A stretch of 64,000 bases of DNA from Girardinichthys multiradiatus. Lineage: Eukaryota; Chordata; Actinopteri; Cyprinodontiformes; Goodeidae. The notes beneath the pieces are model-generated. The model was not told the origin of the DNA, did no database searches, and saw only the letters and a program-made list of their open reading frames with translations. The stretch is from positions 38,205,975-38,269,974 of the forward strand of contig NC_061804.1 of assembly GCF_021462225.1 (NCBI RefSeq). Reading direction: 5' to 3'. Numbering within the stretch: the stretch's first letter is position 1; every line of letters starts with the position of its first letter. Shown in pieces: positions 39,521-52,859 of this stretch. The position numbers and the translations under genes were made by a program.

Positions 39521-41019
39521 CCTCAGGAATCTGGTGGCATAAATGTTTCCTGTTCCTGCCGCAGCCTGGAGTTGTCACGGTTGCTTCAACTTTGAACTTG
39601 CAAACTTCCAGCTGTATCTCTAGGAACATGATCTAGCAATAATCTCTTCTCGGATCCATTTTGGACCTTTTTCTTGACTTAGCCATATTTTTAACATGCA
39701 GTGAAACATTACTGTCAACATTCCAGGCATTTAATGTGTCCAATCCCAAGCATACCTGAACAACTAATCAAGATTGGTTGGATCAGGTATGCCAGAGTTC
39801 ACACCTTGTTGGGAAATATTTGCCCTCATCAAGAATTCTGTTCAGTGGGTTGAATCATTTTAAGACCAATATGATTCTTGAATAGGTTTTGGTGTTTAAT
39901 TATGATAAGATCGTTGTAATATTAACTGTATTTCACAATTTAAACAGTTCTTGTGTGATTTACTTTGCAAATACCTGAATAATTTTAAATGTTACATTTT
40001 TGAGGTGATAGTTGAAGACTTCTAGATGCACCATTATCTAAGTTTTTTCTCAAAAACCCTACATAGAGAGTAACAATGTACTTAAATAATCAGAACTTTC
40101 CCCCTCAACAGTATTAGGCAGCTATTAAAAAGGATTCATATCTGCTGGGCTTATAGACACAAAATGGTTTTGTGTGCAGCGTGCAGATTTAATAAGCAGA
40201 GTGCAAAACCTCTTTGCTCCAGAGAGTATTGATGCCTTGTGCTAAAAGCTTTAATATGTAGCTGTTAATTGGTTGGAAAAGACACTGAACTTTCGATACC
40301 TGGATTACTAACCATTTGAATTTCCAGCTACATCAGGAAATATTTCCACTGTGGACAAAGTGTCATGTTTTAATATCAACAATTTGTAATTAAAGAATCT
40401 CTTTAAAATTAACCTCGAAGAAAAAGGTGATGCTGCTTTCTCCAGGATCGATCCTCCATGCCATGTCCTGTTCTGCTGCCAGAAGCTGGGGGAACTGATT
40501 ACAAGGAACAGAAACTCTGTTGGGCCTGAATACGTTTTTCACCATGTGTTGTCAGGAACAAAGGGCTGCAGTTAAAGCTTTCATACCAGCCTGTAGAACT
40601 TTTGATATGTTCCCCCCTTGATGGGGCAGGAGAGCTTCAGGAAGACAACGACTGAAAATTAATTGGCAGTGTGTCAGCGGTGTATTTAGGTTTTCAGCTT
40701 TTAAACATGCGATTAATTAGAAGAGATGAAGAAATCTGCAGAGACATTAGATGTGTTGTGTTGGTTGCTCTGCTCCCTGCAGACTGGCTTCTGCTCTTAG
40801 GGAGTGCAGGCAAGTTTGCCAATTAACCACAGACTAAAAGAGTAGGAGCTTCAATGTTTCAGCAGGTAAAAAAGGCCCAGATATAAACTACCTGCTGAGC
40901 AACATAATAGACAGAGAGGAATATGCTGTTTGCATACTTGCTTGAAGCTAAGCTAGAAAGATTTAAGAAATGTTTCCTTTTAAGAGTTTTGTTACTCCAA
41001 GAAACTACTGCAAATTAAG
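39521..41019. other. Intergenic sequence, unassigned
   Basis: No gene seen. 40640-40900 reads like unique DNA with homeodomain-type TAAT/ATTA words (cgattaattag) and could be a conserved non-coding element, which I cannot test here. Confidence 0.3.
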
Positions 41020-41600
41020 TTCAGGGAAGGCACTATAAAGCTGTTTCCAGTGTAAGGAAACGTCTTATCCTTACTGTCTTTATTCCTAAATGAGGTTTTT
41101 GCTTTAAAGTACAACTGACAGGGCTTAAAAGCAAAGTGTAAAGGTATTTTCTGATATAGCGCCATGTTTCCCATGTTAAAGGAACAAACTTCATTATCTT
41201 TATGTGAGAGACCAACACAAAGTAGTGAATAACTGTAAAGTGCTTGAAGGAAAGTGATACATAGGTTACAAAAATTCTTCCGATAAATATTTGAAAGGTC
41301 TGACATGTATTTGTCTGAAGACCTGTTGGAGGCTGTTCAAGTCAAGACAGGGGCGAAGGTTCTACTTCCAGCAGGACACCATCCTACATTTCCAGCCAGG
41401 GCTACACTGGAAGGGTTTAGATGAAAGCATATTCATTCGCAAGAATGGCCCAGTCAAAGCATAGACATACATTTAATAGAGAATTCATGGCAAGAGTTAA
41501 AAATGTATGTTCCCAGACATGTTCTGTTAAATCTAATAAGGCTTCTGCTATTTTGCAAGAAGAAGGGACAAAAATTTTAATATGAAGATGGGTGCGCTTT
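41020..41600 (+). mobile_element. Decayed Tc1-like fragment
   Basis: The + strand around 41350-41460 reads RRFYFQQDTILHFQPGLHW then AWPSQS-like sequence, matching the second catalytic region of Tc1 transposases. The 5' half is unrecognisable and no open frame remains. Confidence 0.6.
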
Positions 41601-44600
41601 TTAGATTTACCTGCAAATGTAAATTTACAGCTATAAATCAGAATCTGTGTAAATCCATAGGTGTTTGTTTTCTGATCCTTTTTTGGATTATTATTGTCGT
41701 TAAAGTCTTGCCATATTGGTCCGTTCCTTTGTGTTGGGTTTCTGTCTTGTTTCCTGTGTTTTGTTCTCTACACATTTAGGTTTAGACTCTTATATTGGCT
41801 TTATGCTTGTTCCATTTTGAATTTTAGATCCTTTGCATTCTATTCAGCTCCCTCTTCTTAGCGGTCAATCACAAACCTAAAATAAAATACATAAGTTCAG
41901 TCTTCCTAGTTGTGACTGTTACTGTTATTAGCAAAAGAGCTTTAGGAAATTGTAGATTTAAAGTTATTTAGTTTATTTTTATGATTTTTTATTAAATGTT
42001 GTATTTTACATCTTCATCACTTACAATTTCCTTAAAAACATGTTTCCAATCATCCAATGGCCTCTTGAATTATCTGCACTCAGGAATAACAGTGCCAAGG
42101 GGCCACTGGAGTCACAGCAAAGCCAGGTTCATGTTTTCTCATCCTTAAATACTAAAACGCAAAGTGAAGCTGTCAGAAGTGCCCTAAGACACATTAGAAC
42201 CTTTTTTCTCTTAATGTTCCGGTCCCTCCAGTAATGGCAAAAAAAACAGGGACACCGACCAAGAGCTTCTGCAGAGTTTCTTTAACAACATTGGCTTTTT
42301 GTATAGGAGACATATTAGTCATCAGGGAAGGAAAGGGAGGATGGGGGTGCAACAGAAGTTGGCAAGAACAACTCAAATGCCCCACATTTCCACTCTGGCA
42401 GTAACTACTGAAAAGATTTTAAAGGGAAAGTTTGATGTTTCAACATAAAAAGGAGTAATGCTTAGACACCTCAGGAGCTTGTTCGCTTCACATGTTCCTG
42501 TGAAGCCCAGAAAGCGTCTTTTAAGAAGCTTTTATAATTAATTCCACCCAGAGGTAACCAAAGGCAATCACCTACCTCGCCAAAAAGAGCGCAGGTCTTT
42601 TTTTGTCAAGTTCTTTGTTCCCTGCCATCTTATTTTATTTCTTTATTTTATTCCAGCTTTCATCTGCGAGTGTGAATAACTGAAGTGAGGCAAAGCTGAA
42701 TAAACATTTGTCTGAATAGATGATTGATGGATCAATTTGGGTCCTTCGTTTCCCAGTGCCGGCAGTGGTGTTCACATGGATTATTCTGACGATGGATGCC
42801 AGCCAAAAACAACGTCCTTGAAATGAGCCTCCCCTTTTGGAAAACGGCCAGCACTATCGAAACTAAACAGATGGCTCAATTCTATTGTCATATGCATATT
42901 AATGGCATGGCTACAATGCATTACAATAGAGAAATCCAGTTAATATTTTGATCTAAAAAGCAATTAGGGGGTTTGATTATCTTGTGCCACAGCAATAAGG
43001 TGTTGCTTTTCCATTGAGATAGTAGATTGATTCTTGAGATGAAGATTGGATTTGGCCTCCTGACTGATGGTGTCTGGGACATGATGGAAGTGAATAAGGT
43101 TAAAGGGTAAAAGTGGAGAAAACGAAGATGGCCATGTGTGCATTAGAATGCATTCTGTTGGCTCAGATGGAGGAGGTTGGGTATTTTAGAGAAAACATGT
43201 AGCAGTCAGACTGAAGGACTGCCGCAGGAAGTTTATTTAGTTCCTTTATTGATTGCATAAATTCTGAAAATAAATAATCCCAATGACCTCAAATTGCATT
43301 TAAAAATGCAATTTTATCCAGTTATGCCATTGCAGTATCTTTATTGCAATACTTGTCCAGTATGAGTGGTTGTCATGCTGTGGATGTGCTTCATATTCCT
43401 CCCAAGGAAGAAATGTTTCATTCATTGGTTTGATTTTTAATTAATTAAATACATTTTTTAAATTAATGCTCTTTTCCACATTGGCAAAAATGGACAAGAC
43501 AGCAAAAACAAATGTTTGAAAGCTGTGATGAAATGACTTCCACCTCAGTGGAGCAAGTGGGGCAATTGCTCCCCCATTTTCATTTTTAAAAGTGGGGGAG
43601 GAAACCTGTGTTTCTGTTCCCATTTTAAACTCAAAACTGGTATCAGAAAAAAAAGCAAAATTTTACTCCCACCATCATTCACCTCTGGGTTGGTTCACAC
43701 CAACTCACTGTCGCATCAAAGTCTGATTTGAGAATAAAAGTTGCTTAATCTCACTGTGATCTGGCCAGTCAGAAAGGCAACTGTTACAACAGTGATGCAT
43801 CTCTCTCACTCACCATAAATCAGGTAAAATACAGCAGAAAATCTGCACAGACTGGGTGTTACTTCAACAAACCAGTGTGCCACAGCAACGTGCAAACACA
43901 CGCACGAGTCATGCAGTTTGTGCCGCTTGTCCTCAGTTTTAGAAACTGTATCCCAGAGACTGATTTTTTAGCTAGGAATAACAGCCCTTTAAATATGATT
44001 AGAAAATCTGCATTTACCTCAGAAATCATAAAATCACAAAATCTTAACAGCGATCGGACTCGCATATAATTGTCTATGCGACTTTGCCAGAGAGGTACCG
44101 AACAGACACTCACATGCAATGAATATATTAATATTTAAAATCATAGACTTTTTCATTAGGTCATCTGTTGGAGGTTTTTATACCAAGGCAGAACATTCAC
44201 ATCACAAGAGAGGCTCATACTTTAGTTTTGCAATATGTTTTTGTCTCTGGTCTAAGGGCTTAGAGGTTAGTTACATTTTACCCAACTTTGCTGCCCATTT
44301 TATAAACTAATCAGATGCCCATACACTTGTGTTCAATTAGACCTAAGGACAAATGGTGTTGGATTGAATTCCTAACCTACAACAATGCAGTGTCATGAGC
44401 AGACTAAATGGCATGTGTATTATAAGAAAATGATTATTTCAGTCATTACTTGACTTGACTTGGACTTGAGATGAATGATTTGAGGCTTGACTTAGACCTT
44501 GTCTCCCTAAAGACCTATGAACACTTCTGCTGGTTTTGCCTGACAAAGGGTGCACAATATAGAAGGGATTGGCCTTGGGTGCTAATAAAAGGGGCAATGG

Positions 44601-44629
44601 AGGGTGTTAAGATGGCTTTTTAAAGACAT
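41601..44629. other. Intergenic sequence, no gene recognised
   Basis: About 3 kb without a supported gene or classified repeat. 42720-42950 looks unique and contains catatgcatattaatggcat, an octamer/POU-like palindrome; I list it as a possible conserved element only. Confidence 0.3.
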
Positions 44630-45148
44630 TTGGTAGAAGAAGGAATTATTTTTAACCATTCCATCACATCAAAACCTCATAAGTGCAACAATTCATATTA
44701 TAAGTTCCAGACTCTGAACAACTACAGCATGAACACCTTTGATTCTGTTGAACCATGCTTTATATCAGACATACAAGATTTTTTTCATACCATTCATTTC
44801 ATCGGAGTGATGCTGAAAACCTAGTCCATGCATTCATTAATTCAAGGCTGGACTATAGTAATTCTTTACTATCGGGATGTCCACAAAATGCAGTGAAAAG
44901 CCTTCAGCTGCAGCAAGAGTTCTGATGAAAATTAAAAACAGAGATAATATTTCTCCTATTTTAGCTTCCTTTCATTGGCTCCCTGTTAAATCCAGAATAG
45001 AATTTAAAATTCTCCTTCTCACATAGAAAGCCCTTAATGATCTAGCTCCATCATACATCAGAGATCTGATTGTTCCATATATAGTACTGTATAGTACTGC
45101 ATTCTCAGACTGCAGGTTTACTGGTGGTTCCTAGAGTCTCTAGAAGTA

Positions 45149-46758
45149 CAGGTCCTTCTCAAAATATTAGCATATTGTGATAAAGTTAATTATTTTCCAT
45201 AATGTCATGATGAAAATTTAACATTCCTATATTTTAGATTCATTGCACACTAACTGAAATATTTCAGGTCTTTTATTGTCTTAATACGGATGATTTTGGC
45301 ATACAGCTCATGAAAACCCAAAATTCCTATCTCACAAAATTAGCATATCATTAGAAGGGTCTCTAAATGAGCTATGAACCTAATCATCTGAATCAACGAG
45401 TTAACTCTAAACACCTGCAAAATATTCCTGAGGCCTTTAAAACTCCCAGCCTGGTTCATCACTCAAAACCCCAATCATGGGTAAGACTGCCGACCTGACT
45501 GCTGTCCAGAAGGCCAATATTGACACCCTCAAGCAAGAGGGTAAGACACAGAAATAAATTTCTGAACAAATAGGCTGTTCCCAGAGTGCTGTATCAAGGC
45601 ACCTCAGTGGGAAGTCTGTGGGAAGGAAAAAGTGAGGCAGAAAACGCTGCACAACGAGAAGAGGTGACCGGACCCTGAGGAAGATTGCGGAGAAGGGCCG
45701 ATTCCAGACATTGGAGGACCTGCGGAAGCAGTGGACTGAGTCTGGAGTAGAAACATCCAGAGCCACCGTGCACAGGCGTGTGCAGGAAATGGGCTACAGG
45801 TGCCGCATTCCCCAGGTCAAGCCACTTTTGAACCAGAAACAGCGGCAGAAGCGCCTGACCTGGGCTACAGAGAAGCAGCACTGGACTGTTGCTCAGTGGT
45901 CCAAAGTACTTTTTTCGGATGAAAGCAAATTCTGCATGTCATTCGGAAATCAAGGTGCCAGAGTCTGGAGGAAGACTGGGGAGAAGGAAATGCCAAAATG
46001 CCAGAAGTCCAGTGTCAAGTACCCACAGTCAGTGATGGTCTGGGGTGCCGTGTCAGCTGCTGGTGTTGGTCCACTGTGTTTTATCAAGGGCAGGGTCAAT
46101 GCAGCTAGCTATCAGGAGATTTTGGAGCACTTCATGCTTCCATCTGCTGAAAAGCTTTATGGAGATGAAGATTTCATTTTTCAGCACGACCTGGCACCAG
46201 CTCACAGTGCCAAAACCACTGGTAAATGGTTTACTGACCATGGTATCACTGTGCTCAATTGGCCTGCCAACTCTCCTGACCTGAACCCCAAAGAGAATCT
46301 GTGGGATATTGTGAAGAGAACGTTGAGAGACTCAAGACCCAACACTCTGGATGAGCTAAAGGCCGCCATCGAAGCATCCTGGGCCTCCATAAGACCTCAG
46401 CAGTGCCACAGGCTTATTGCCTCCATGCCACGCCGCATTGAAGCAGTCATTTCTGCCAAAGGATTCCCGACCAAGTATTGAGTGCATAACTGTACATGAT
46501 TATTTGAAGGTTGACGTTTTTTGTATTAAAAACACTTTTCTTTTATTGGTCGGATGAAATATGCTAATTTTGTGAGATAGGAATTTTGGGTTTTCATGAG
46601 CTGTATGCCAAAATCATCCGTATTAAGACAATAAAAGACCTGAAATATTTCAGTTAGTGTGCAATGAATCTAAAATATATGAATGTTAAATTTTAATCAT
46701 GACATTATGGAAAATAATGAACTTTATCGCAATATGCTAATATTTTGAGAAGGACCTG
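45149..46758 (+). mobile_element. Tc1-like transposon with about 201-bp inverted repeats
   Basis: 1610 bp, flanked by TA at 45147-45148 and 46759-46760. The left repeat 45149-45349 and right repeat 46558-46758 are inverted copies differing at four positions by my count (about 98% identity). Both begin caggtccttctcaaaatatt. Inserted into an L2-like LINE. The long near-perfect repeats suggest a young insertion although the transposase has stops. Confidence 0.93.
45477..46481 (+). pseudogene. Tc1 transposase with two stops near the N-terminus
   Basis: A 335-codon frame from ATG 45477 to TGA 46479-46481. TAA at 45555-45557 (codon 27) and TGA at 45633-45635 (codon 53) interrupt the DNA-binding region. 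The catalytic part is open: Asp148 (FSDESK), Asp238 (QHDLAPAH) and Glu273 (NPKENLW), with 34 residues between the last two. The surviving open frame (45711-46481) lacks the N-terminal DNA-binding helices, so it would be inactive on its own. Confidence 0.9.
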
Positions 46759-47840
46759 TAGAATGGGAGGCAGATCCTTTACTTATCAGGCTCCTGTCCT
46801 GTGGAACCAGCTCCCAGATTTAGTCCGTGAGGCAGACACCCTGTCTACTTTTAAGGCTAGGCTTAAAACTTTCCTTTTTGATAAAGCTTATAGTTAGAGT
46901 GGCTTAGGTTATCCTGAGCTATCTCTCTAGTTATGCTGCTATAGGCTTAGAGACTTTAACTCTCTATGCTACATTCTCATACTACTCTCCAATGTTGCAT
47001 TATTAGCTGTTATTTCAGCTTCTAACTTTATGTTTTCTCTGTTTTTTCTTTGTAGAAACTACCTCTGACCTGGCTCTGTGTTTAGCTGTGGCACCTTCCT
47101 GGAGGGAGACATCGGCTGAGCTGCTGCTGGCAACAACTTAATTCTCACCTTATACCGATTATACACTTTGTCCTGTCTTTCAGTGTTTAACCCTGTCTCT
47201 CCTAGATATAGCTACTGGCTGAGCTTCTACTGTGACTAGCTATGTGCTCTCTTTCATACTCTAGAAAACTGGCTCAGAGTTAATCTGTTTAGCTGCCTTT
47301 CTCTCCTTGATGAAGCCACTATACGAGCTGTGACATTAATGCTTCACTTTTCTTTCCTATACAAAGTACTCCTGGATCAGTGCTTCTGTGTTCATTTTCT
47401 GTCTCTGCTCTGTTCTCTCTAACCGCCAGTCTGTCGTGGCAGATGGCCGCTCACACTGAGCCTGGTTCTGCTGGAGGTTTCTTCCTGTTAAAAGGGAGTT
47501 TTTCCTCTCTACTGTTGCTACATACATGCTCAGTATGAGGGATTGCTGCAAAGTCAATGCCAGCAACTGTCCACTCTCTCTCCATACTCATCCAGGAGGA
47601 GTGAATGCTACAAGTCACTGACTCGATACAATCTGCTGGGTTTCCTTTAATAGAAAAACCTTTTAACCAATTTGAATAATAAACTGAATCTGACTACACT
47701 GTTTGATAGTTAAGATGAATAGGAATGTATGTACCAACTTAAAATCTGTATGATTCGATTGAATTGACTGTAAACTGCCTTGAGATGACATGTGTTGTGA
47801 ATTGGCGCTATATAAATAAAACTGAATTGAATTGAATATG

Positions 47841-48839
47841 CTCGTCTATGTTTGTATTTAAATACCTGCAAAGTCCTTAGCACTTGGTTTAATACCATTA
47901 AACCTCTGTCATGCACAAGAAACCCATAAACAATGAGGTAGAGGTGATCAAATAAGTAGAACTTATTGTTGAGGTTCTTTTCCATTTTTTTTTAGAGGAA
48001 AATGCCCGTAGATGCTGTATTAGGTAAAAATAACCAAGTAAATGCATATCGAAAATAACATCATATACACATATAAAACATCTATATAGATAAATGTAAG
48101 TAAATATCACTCTATGTCTTGTATTACTTCACCTTTGCCATCTCCCATTGAAGCTTATGTAAGTGAAGTAAGAAGGACTGTTTCCTTTTTACAGGATGTA
48201 TTAGTTTAAGTGCTTCTAACAGGAAAAACAATTTATCCTTATGAAGAGAAATAGAGTGTAGCGATGTAAAAAAAATCAGATCCTATCTTCTACGCTTGCT
48301 CTGTTATTATCTCAGGTGTGAAATCTCTTCCTGCTCATGCTGGAAAACCAAGCGTGCGTGTTCAGCTGTAAAATTGTATATTTTCTGCCCACCCTGCTCT
48401 CCTCCTGTAGCTCCTTTCTCTGCACCGCACCACAAATAAAAAGCTTTTTCTCAGGTTTCAATAACAAAGTGCTTTATCCTGCGCGACTCTCCCGCAGCTA
48501 ACACTAAGGGGCTCAAACACCGAGGCAGTTCAACGACTGTGAGAGTTGGGACAGCTGACTTCTTACTTTGTTGGGTGAATGGGGTACTGTCATCTTGTGA
48601 AAACTCTCAGAAGAAATGAAAAAAAATTAAAATTTTATTGCATCAAAAATGACTTTTTTGTATGGAAGAAATAAGGGGCATTTTATTCAACACTGAACAT
48701 TCTTCAATAAGTTCAGCTCAGAAACAAGCTCCTCCCCTGCTCACAGCACAACAGACACCCCACCCTCCTTTGACCCACAACTTTCCTGTCCTCAAATGTT
48801 TAATCTTTCACCTTAGCCATAGACCCTTCTACGTTTTGC
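47841..48839. other. Intergenic AT-rich spacer between LINEs
   Basis: No gene recognised. 48660-48840 approaches the LINE and may be part of it, but I cannot read domain sequence there. Confidence 0.35.
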
Positions 48840-50260
48840 CTTCAGCCAGAAGATGCTGATGCTCCCTTTTCCTCCCCCTTCCACCTGTGTGTCAGCTTTA
48901 GAGTCCTTAAGGCCTGTGCAGAGCAGCTCTATGGGATTCTGCAGCACCTCTTTAACCTCAGCCTGGACCAGAAGAAGGTTCCAGTGTTGTGGAAGACCTC
49001 CTGTCTTGTTCCGGTACCAAAGAAAACTCAGCCATCAGTCCTCAATGACTATGGACCTGTTGCCCTGACATCCTACACCCTGAAGGTCCTAGAGAGACTC
49101 TTGTTGTGCCACCTGAGTAAGCAAACAATGAACCATCAGAACCCCCTTCAGTTTGAATATCGCTGTGAAGTTGGAGTTGAAGATGGCATCATACACTTGC
49201 TTCAAAAAACCCACTGTCAAAGCCATGAGCACCATGAGGACCATGCATTTAACACAATTCAATCTGATTTGCTTTGTCAGAAACCCCAGAAGACTCAGGT
49301 GGAGGCCTCAACAATCTCCTGGATCAAAGACTACCTGACAAACAGACTACAGTTTGTGAGACTGAAGGGTTGTGAGTCTAACCAGGTAGTCAGCAGCACA
49401 GGAGCACCACAGGGGACTGTACTCTCACCATTCCTTTTCACTCTGTACACCTCAGACTTCCAGTACAAGACAGACTCCTGTCATCTGCAGAAATACTCAG
49501 ATGATTCTGCAGTCGTGGGGTGGATCAGAGATGGACAAGAAGCTGAGAACAGGATGGTGGTGGACCGCTTGTGGCATTGTGTGGAAACAATCATCCCATC
49601 TTGAACGTGAATAAAACAAAGGAGATGATTGTAGATTTTAAGAGAAACAAGAATAGGTCAAACACTATTTCCATCATGGGAGAAGAAGTGGACATGGTAG
49701 AGGAGTATAAATACCTCAGTGTTCACCTGGAAAACAGATTGAAGTGGAGATGCAACTGTGAAGCCATCTACAAGAAAGGACAGAGCACACTGTACTGTCC
49801 TGAGGAAGCTTAGGAACTTCGGTGTTTGCAGCAAGATGCTGCATATCTTCTATAAGTCTGTTGTGGAGAGTGTGATCTCTTCTGCCATCATCTGCTGGGG
49901 AAGCAGCATCAGAGCCACAGACTTAAAAAAGCTCAACAAGCTGATAAAGAAGGTTGGGTCTGTTCTGGGGACTCCTCTGGAACTTCTGGAGATTATTGTG
50001 CAAAGAAGGATTCATCATTAAATGAAAAAACATTATGGAGAACTCTGAGCATCCTCTTCATGAGGCTGTTGTACAACAACAGAGTGTCTTCAGTCAGAGG
50101 CTTCTTCACATCTACTGTAACACAGACTGCTACAGGAGATCCATCCTGCCAACAGCCATCATCATCTACAACGGCTCTTTGAAGAAACCTGAATAATATG
50201 AGCTACATCAACTTCCCTTTGGGATTAATAAAGTATTTTTGAATTGAATTGAATTTGAAA
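48840..50260 (+). mobile_element. 5'-truncated CR1/Rex1-like LINE
   Basis: Reverse transcriptase pieces on the + strand: LNDYGPVALTSYTLKVLERL (about 49037), STGAPQGTVLSPFLFTLYTS (about 49395), active-site motif YSDDSAVV (about 49495), then LNVNKTKEMIVDFKR and VVESVISSAIICWGSSIRA. Part of the palm domain before the active site is deleted (about 49200-49250). Two frameshifts separate the segments. The 3' end has gattaataaagtatttttga followed by attgaattgaat. Endonuclease domain absent. Confidence 0.85.
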
Positions 50261-50284
50261 TTACATCGATATCCTGCCCCTGTA

Positions 50285-52740
50285 TGTCTTGCTGATGTCA
50301 AGTCCCTTCTTTGTATAGTGTGTGTATACTGGTATAAAGGATGTAAAATCTGAGTGGTGTTTTGTTATTGACTTCTGTGCTAGTCACGGATTGTCCATAA
50401 TGAACACCATGTTCAAACATAAGGGTGTCCATCAGTGCACTTGGCACCAGGACACCCTAGGCAGGAGGTCAATGATCGACTTTGTTGTCGCATCATCAGA
50501 CCTTCGGCCACATGTTTTGGACACTCGGGTGAAGAGAGGGGCTGAGCTGTCCACTGATCACCACCTGGTGGTGAGTTGGATCCGCTGGAGGACGAGAAAG
50601 CCGGACAGACTTGGCAGGCACAAGTGCATAGTGAGAGGGTCTGCTGGGAACGCCTGGCGGAGCCCTCGGCCAGGGATGTATTCAACTCCCACCTCCGGGA
50701 GAGCTTTGACCAGATTCCGGGGGATGTTGGAGACATAGAGTCCGAATGGACCATGTTCTCTGCATCTATTGTCGATGCTGCTGCCCGTAGCTGCGGTCGT
50801 AAGGTCTGCGGTGCCTGTCGTAAGGTCTGCGCTGCCTGTCACGGCGGCAATCCCAGAACCTGATGGTGGACACTGGCAGTAAGGGATGTTGTCAAGCTGA
50901 AGAAGGAGTCCTATCGGCTGTGGTTGGCTTGTGGGACTCCTGAGGTGGCTGACGGGTACCGTGAGGCCCAGCGTACTGCGGCCGGGGCTGTGGCAGAGGC
51001 AAAAACTCAGGCCTGGGAGGAGTTCGGTGAAGCCATGGAGAAGGACTACCGGTTGGCCCCGAAGCGATTCTGGCAAACCGTCCGGCGCCTCAGGAGGGGG
51101 AAGCAGTGCTTCGCCAACACTGTTTATAGTGGGGGTGGGAGGCTGCTGACCTCGACTGAGGACATTATCGGACGGTGGAAGGAGTACTTTGAGGATCTCC
51201 TCAATCCTGCCATCACGCATTCCCTGGTGGAAACAGAGGCTGCGGACTCGGGGTTGGACTCCTTCATCACCCAGGCTGAAGTCACCAAGGTGGTTAAAAA
51301 GCTCCGCGGTGGCAAGGCTTCGGGGGTGGATGAGATCCGCCCTGAGTACCTCAAATCTCTGGATGTTGTGGGGCTGTCATGGTTGACACGCCTCTTCAAC
51401 ATTGCGTGGCGGTCAGGGACAGTGCCTCTAAACTGCCAGACTGGGGTGGTGGTCCCCCTTCATAAGAAGGGGGACCGGAGGGTGTGTTCCAACTACAGGG
51501 GGATCACACTCCTCAGCCTCCCTGGTGAGGCCGACGCCAGGGTATTGGAGAGGAGAGTCCGGCCGATAGTCGAACCTCGGCTTCAGGAGGAACAGTGTGG
51601 TTTTCGTCCCGGCCGTTGAACACTGGACCAGCTCTATACCCTCTACAGGGTACTTGAAGGTTCATGGGAGTTTGCCCAACCGGTTCACATGTGTTTTGTG
51701 GACCTGGAGAAACCATTCGACTGTGTCCCTCGTGATGCCCTGTGGGGGGTGCTCCAGGAGTATGGAATCGGGGGCCCTTTATTAGGGACCATCCGGTCCC
51801 TGTACGAGCAGAGCAGGAGTTTGGTCTGCAATGCCGGCACTAAGTCGGATCTGTTCCCGGTGCATGCCCTTTGTCACCGGTCCTGTTCATAATTTTTATG
51901 GACAGGATTTCTTGACGCAGCCAAGGGCCAGAGGGGGTCTGATTTGGGGACCAGTGGATTTCGTCTCTTCTTTTTGCAGATGATGTGGTCCTGCTGGCCT
52001 CCTCTAGCCAAGACCTACAGCATGCACTGTGGCGGTTCGCAGCAGAGTGTGAAGCAGCTGGGATGAAGATCAGCTCCTCCAAGTCAGAGGCCATGGTACT
52101 TGACTGGAAAAGGGTGGCTTGTCCTCTTCAGGTTGGAGGGGAGTTCCTGCCTCAAGTGGAGGAGTTTAAGTATCTCGGGGTCTTGTTCACGAGTGAGGGA
52201 ATAATGCAGCGGGAGATTGACAGACGGATCGGTGTGGCTGCCACAGTAATGGGGGCACTGTGCCGGTCCGTTGTGGTGAAGAGAGAACTGAGCCGAAAAG
52301 CGAAGCTCTCGATTTACCGGTCGGTCTACGTTCCTACCTTCACCTATGGCCATGAACTTTGGGTCATGACTGAAAGAACGAGATCCCGGATACAAGGGGC
52401 TGAAATGAGCTTCTTCCGTAGGGTGGCCGGGCACTCCCTTAGAGATAGGGTGAGGAGCTCGGAGTAGAGCCGCTGCTCCTCCACATCGAGAGGAGCCAGT
52501 TGAGGTGGCTCGGGCATCTATACCGGATGCCTCCTGGACGCCTTCCTCGGGAGGTGTTCCAGACACATCCCACTGGGAGGAGGCCCAGGGGATGACCCAG
52601 GACACGCTGGAGGGACTATGTCTCTCGGCTGGCCTGGGAACGCCTTGGGCTCCCCCCGAAGGAGCTGGAGGAGGTGTCTAGGGAGAGGGACGTCTGGGTA
52701 TCTCTGCTGAGTCTGCGTGTTACTGAATAAAAAGGAGGAG
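50285..52740 (+). mobile_element. Truncated non-LTR retrotransposon, RTE/I-type clade unresolved
   Basis: Starts inside the endonuclease (ELSTDHHLVVSW near 50550). The RT domain follows: GGKASGVDEIRPEYLKSL, GVVVPLHKKGDRRVCSNYRG, EEQCGFRPGR, a mutated CFVDLEKPFDCVPR, and FADDVVLLASSSQD in a shifted frame near 51975. The C-terminal tail reads YVPTFTYGHELWVMTERTRS then, in another frame, RWLGHLYRMPPG with RPRTRWRDYVSRLAW. The longest open piece is 50924-51619, ended by TGA just after GFRPGR. At least two frameshifts and several stops. It directly follows a different LINE. Confidence 0.85.
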
Positions 52741-52859
52741 TAAGTCAGGCGTATCACAGCAGGTGCACTTGATTAGAACTTCATTACTCATTACTTTTGA
52801 AGGAGGTTTGTCTTGTTTGAGCTTTATCATCTTCATCATGCCTAATATTTAGACTGGTG

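Larger units (their letters stand above)
44740..47840 (+). mobile_element. L2-like LINE 3' end, split by a Tc1 insertion
   Basis: Before the Tc1 (44800-45148) a decayed RT C-terminus reads INSRLDYSNSLLSGCPQNAV and FHWLPVKSRIEFKILLLT, then APSYIRDLIVP. After the Tc1 (from 46761) it resumes with MGGRSFTYQAPVLWNQLPDL and FKARLKTFLFDKAYS. A 3' UTR follows, ending in an aattgaattgaat tail near 47836. Halves join naturally across the TA at 45147 and 46759. 5' truncated, as usual for LINEs. Confidence 0.85.

Noticed and set aside
50558..51220. 220-aa minus-strand open frame
   Set aside because: Antisense of the + strand LINE reverse transcriptase; the + strand carries the recognisable RT motifs.
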